From positions 1 to 51,063 of the forward strand of contig JARRLN010000055.1 of NCBI GenBank assembly GCA_037386965.1: 51,063 bases of DNA, read 5' to 3'. Position 1 is the stretch's first letter. Every line of letters begins with the position of its first letter. This document shows, piece after piece, positions 49,269 to 51,063 of this stretch. Source of the DNA: Nitrospirota bacterium (GTDB lineage Bacteria; Nitrospirota; Thermodesulfovibrionia; Thermodesulfovibrionales; JdFR-86). The position numbers were made by a program, and so were the translations under genes. The notes beneath the pieces were generated by a model. The model made no database searches and was not told the origin of the DNA. It was given only the letters and a program-made list of their open reading frames with translations.

Positions 49269-50684
49269 TCAGCTCATCCCTTCTTCTATTATCGTTTCCT
49301 TTGTCGTTTCATCGGTTAATCGAACCTCTTCGGTTACCTTTTTTCGCTTCCACGTTCCTTTCGCAAACCAGACAATGGCCGCTAATCCCACCACCACGTT
49401 GGATACCGGATAAGCTATCCACAGGCCCGTTTCCGAAAGGGACGTAAACTGCGATAATACATAGGCCAACGGGAATCTCAGGACCCATACGGAGACAATC
49501 GATAACGTCATGGAAATCATCGTATTGCCGGAACCCCTGAACCCGCCGTTTAAGGCCATTTGAATGCCGATGAATCCGAACGTCAGGGCCATTATCCTGA
49601 TGAAGAAAGCACTCGTCCGTATGGTTTCCACCTCACCGGGAATAAAAATTCCGGAAATGTGCGTTGCGAATATGAAAAAAAGCATGCCCACGCATGTCAA
49701 AACGGCGAACCCCACGAGTGAGCTCAACTTAATGATTCTTTCCGCTCTCTCGACCTTTCCCGCACCGATATTCTGACCGGCCAGGGTCGAGGTCGCCATT
49801 GACAACCCCAATGCGGGGATAATGACGAAGCTCAGAATTCTGCTTCCAATGCCGAAGGCCGCGATGGTAAGAGTCCCGAAGCTGGCAACCAGAAAAGTCA
49901 TTACCGTCATTCCAAGCGCTCGTGTGGACTGCTCTATGGAAGCGGGAAAACCCAGACGGAACATTTTCCTTATCAGATAGCCGTCGGGCCTGAGGTCCTT
50001 GAGATGAAGCTGCAGGCCTTGTTCTCCCCTCAATAACAACATGAGGCCCACAAGCGCAGCCAGTCCCTGGGTGCAAATCGTGGCCACGGCCGCGCCGCTT
50101 ACTCCAAAAGCGGGGACGAAGCCGTGGCCGAAGATAAAAAGAGGGTCCAGAACGAGGTTCAAAACAACGGTCCCCGAAACGATGTATACGGGTGTTTTCA
50201 CGTCTCCCACGCCCCTCATCAGCGATTGAAAAACCATGAATGCAAACACGAAAATCATGCCGATGAAGGAAATCTTCATATAGGAAACCGCGCTTGAAAA
50301 AACCCCCGGTTCCGCGCCCATCAAATGGACCACAAGAGGAGACAGCACGTAGCCAATAGTCGCAAGAACTAAGGAAATAACGACGACCATCAACAACGTT
50401 TGAGACGTGATATGGTCAACGGCGCGCCTGTCCTGCTTGCCCTTGTACTGGGCCACAAGGATTGTGCCGGCTATGGCCAACCCCGTTCCCAGGGAGATAA
50501 TCAGGAAAATAATGGGGAAACTGATGGAGACGGCGGCAACCGCGACGGTTCCCAGCCTGCCCACCCAGAAAGTATCGATCAATTGATAAGCGGTCTGTAA
50601 AATATTCGCGAATATTATCGGCACCGACAGGGCTATCAATGATTTTAGAATGGACCCTTCCGTCAAGTTATTTCTTTCTTTCAT
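49269..50684 (-). CDS. MATE family multidrug/Na+ efflux transporter
   Basis: A 471-residue inner-membrane protein with about twelve hydrophobic helices in two matching halves, each opening with the MATE pattern (first: LIALSVPIIFANILQTAYQL; second: MFRLGFPASIEQSTRALG). VDTFWVG-like and GAGKVERAERI loops are typical. It is probably a DinF/NorM-like exporter of cationic drugs driven by Na+ or H+. Base composition is lower in GC than the neighbours, as also seen in the island at 37-40 kb, so transfer is possible. Start ATG 50684 with GAAAGAAAG upstream; substrates unknown. Confidence 0.93.
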   Translation of the reverse strand: MKERNNLTEGSILKSLIALSVPIIFANILQTAYQLIDTFWVGRLGTVAVAAVSISFPIIFLIISLGTGLAIAGTILVAQYKGKQDRRAVDHITSQTLLMVVVISLVLATIGYVLSPLVVHLMGAEPGVFSSAVSYMKISFIGMIFVFAFMVFQSLMRGVGDVKTPVYIVSGTVVLNLVLDPLFIFGHGFVPAFGVSGAAVATICTQGLAALVGLMLLLRGEQGLQLHLKDLRPDGYLIRKMFRLGFPASIEQSTRALGMTVMTFLVASFGTLTIAAFGIGSRILSFVIIPALGLSMATSTLAGQNIGAGKVERAERIIKLSSLVGFAVLTCVGMLFFIFATHISGIFIPGEVETIRTSAFFIRIMALTFGFIGIQMALNGGFRGSGNTMISMTLSIVSVWVLRFPLAYVLSQFTSLSETGLWIAYPVSNVVVGLAAIVWFAKGTWKRKKVTEEVRLTDETTKETIIEEGMS

Positions 50685-51022
50685 GGGTTCGATATATACT
50701 CTTCCTTATAAATCCGGTCAACGTTTGTTTCATCCCGGCGTATTGCCGCGAGCCGGAAAGGCACGATTGGCAGCCCGCTCTTTAGAATACGTCGAGCGGG
50801 ATACCCCGCGTTCTGCGTTCAGAAGACGGATAAAAAGAAAAGGGGGCGCGGGGGAAGTGCATTTTTGTCCGCCTGCCGCCGCACCGAAGGCGTGGTGCGG
50901 GCGGGAAGCGGTTTGTCCGTGCACCGGCGAGGCAGCGAAAACCGCAAAAACCGGGTCCTTAACGGGAATATTCTTTGCGTGCTCCCGCGAAAAGGCCGGT
51001 CACAAGCCAAAAAGTGAGTTTC
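50685..51022. other. Gap between the MATE gene and tRNA-Leu, no feature supported
   Basis: The 338 bases contain a short CCCGCTC/GAGCGGG inverted repeat (50779-50801) and otherwise nothing I can assign. Frames reading through it on the minus strand are not convincing. Confidence 0.5.
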
Positions 51023-51063
51023 TGGTGCCGAAGGGGGGATTCGAACCCCCACGGAGTTACCCC
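51023..51063 (-). tRNA. tRNA-Leu, 3' part (truncated by the window edge)
   Basis: On the minus strand the end reads CTTCGGCACCA, giving a 3' acceptor strand CTTCGGC, discriminator A and encoded CCA. Before it is a T-arm GGGGG-TTCGAAT-CCCCC and a long variable arm (GGGGTAACTCCG). The acceptor sequence pairs with GCCGAAG, and a long variable arm with discriminator A is typical of tRNA-Leu. The anticodon lies outside the window, so the isoacceptor is unknown. Confidence 0.85.

Noticed and set aside
50819-51052. 77-codon minus-strand frame at the right edge
   Set aside because: It covers the tRNA-Leu 3' end and has no coding features.

Overview
The window is a GC-rich bacterial chromosome segment, tightly packed with house-keeping genes on both strands. 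Nearly all genes are whole and many overlap by 1-20 bases. The gene set suggests an uncultured, probably anaerobic or microaerophilic, Gram-negative bacterium: an outer-membrane FadL-type porin, a di-haem MauG/cytochrome c peroxidase, TusA/DsrE sulfur-carrier proteins, a Re-citrate/homocitrate-synthase-type enzyme beside an isocitrate dehydrogenase, LarE, and a dnaJ-hspR-clpB heat-shock operon. Nitrospirota or a Desulfobacterota relative would fit; this placement is inference without database support.

Layout. 1-5.9 kb: end of an unknown gene, a lipoprotein, RmuC, a DinG-type helicase, a methyltransferase and DUF167. 5.9-12.3 kb: an unknown 256-residue protein, the citrate/homocitrate synthase and isocitrate dehydrogenase pair, a CNNM/CorC protein and a PriA-like protein whose helicase motifs are eroded. 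12.5-16.3 kb: coaE-ribF (minus), then a tandem YtkA-domain protein and a MauG-type peroxidase (plus). 16.35-20.5 kb: dnaJ-hspR-clpB behind a consensus promoter that contains an HspR (HAIR) operator. 20.5-21.8 kb: a 183-bp palindromic MITE and two small exported proteins sharing 11-bp-phased direct repeats upstream. 22.0-25.6 kb: holB-PSP1-metG. 25.6-26.3 kb: repeats and a candidate structured RNA. 26.3-29.4 kb (minus): mnmG, a small unknown gene, rsmG and a small unknown gene. 29.7-35.8 kb: radical SAM/DUF2344 protein, RNase G, LarE and a frameshifted GlcF. 35.9-37.15 kb: cspA, DUF488 and a small membrane protein. 37.15-40.08 kb: an AT-richer island with an L,D-transpeptidase, a zinc-ribbon/SH3 membrane protein, and an overlapping transglycosylase-like/nucleotidyltransferase pair. 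40.1-43.4 kb: tmk and a MetE-like protein (minus), then a MoeA-like protein interrupted by an SH3-like segment. 43.5-47.4 kb: YtkA lipoprotein, TlpA-like thioredoxin, FadL porin and the tusA-dsrE-dsrE operon. 47.6-51.06 kb: ArsR regulator, YraN, Toprim protein, RAM-domain protein, MATE transporter and the 3' end of a tRNA-Leu.

Themes. Several functions are linked by arrangement: heat shock (dnaJ-hspR-clpB), sulfur carriers with a nearby two-cysteine ArsR protein, envelope-stress-like small proteins with shared operators, and copper/haem-type exported proteins (YtkA, MauG, TlpA). At least four families of palindromic interspersed repeats occupy most of the longer gaps.

A striking feature is that priA, holB and cspA each lack an internal segment and change frame at the join. 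glcF has a one-base frameshift and the MoeA-like gene has part of its core replaced by SH3-like sequence. These could be real decay or local assembly errors; read mapping would decide. The best candidate for a little-known system is the transglycosylase-like/nucleotidyltransferase pair at 38.6-39.9 kb.
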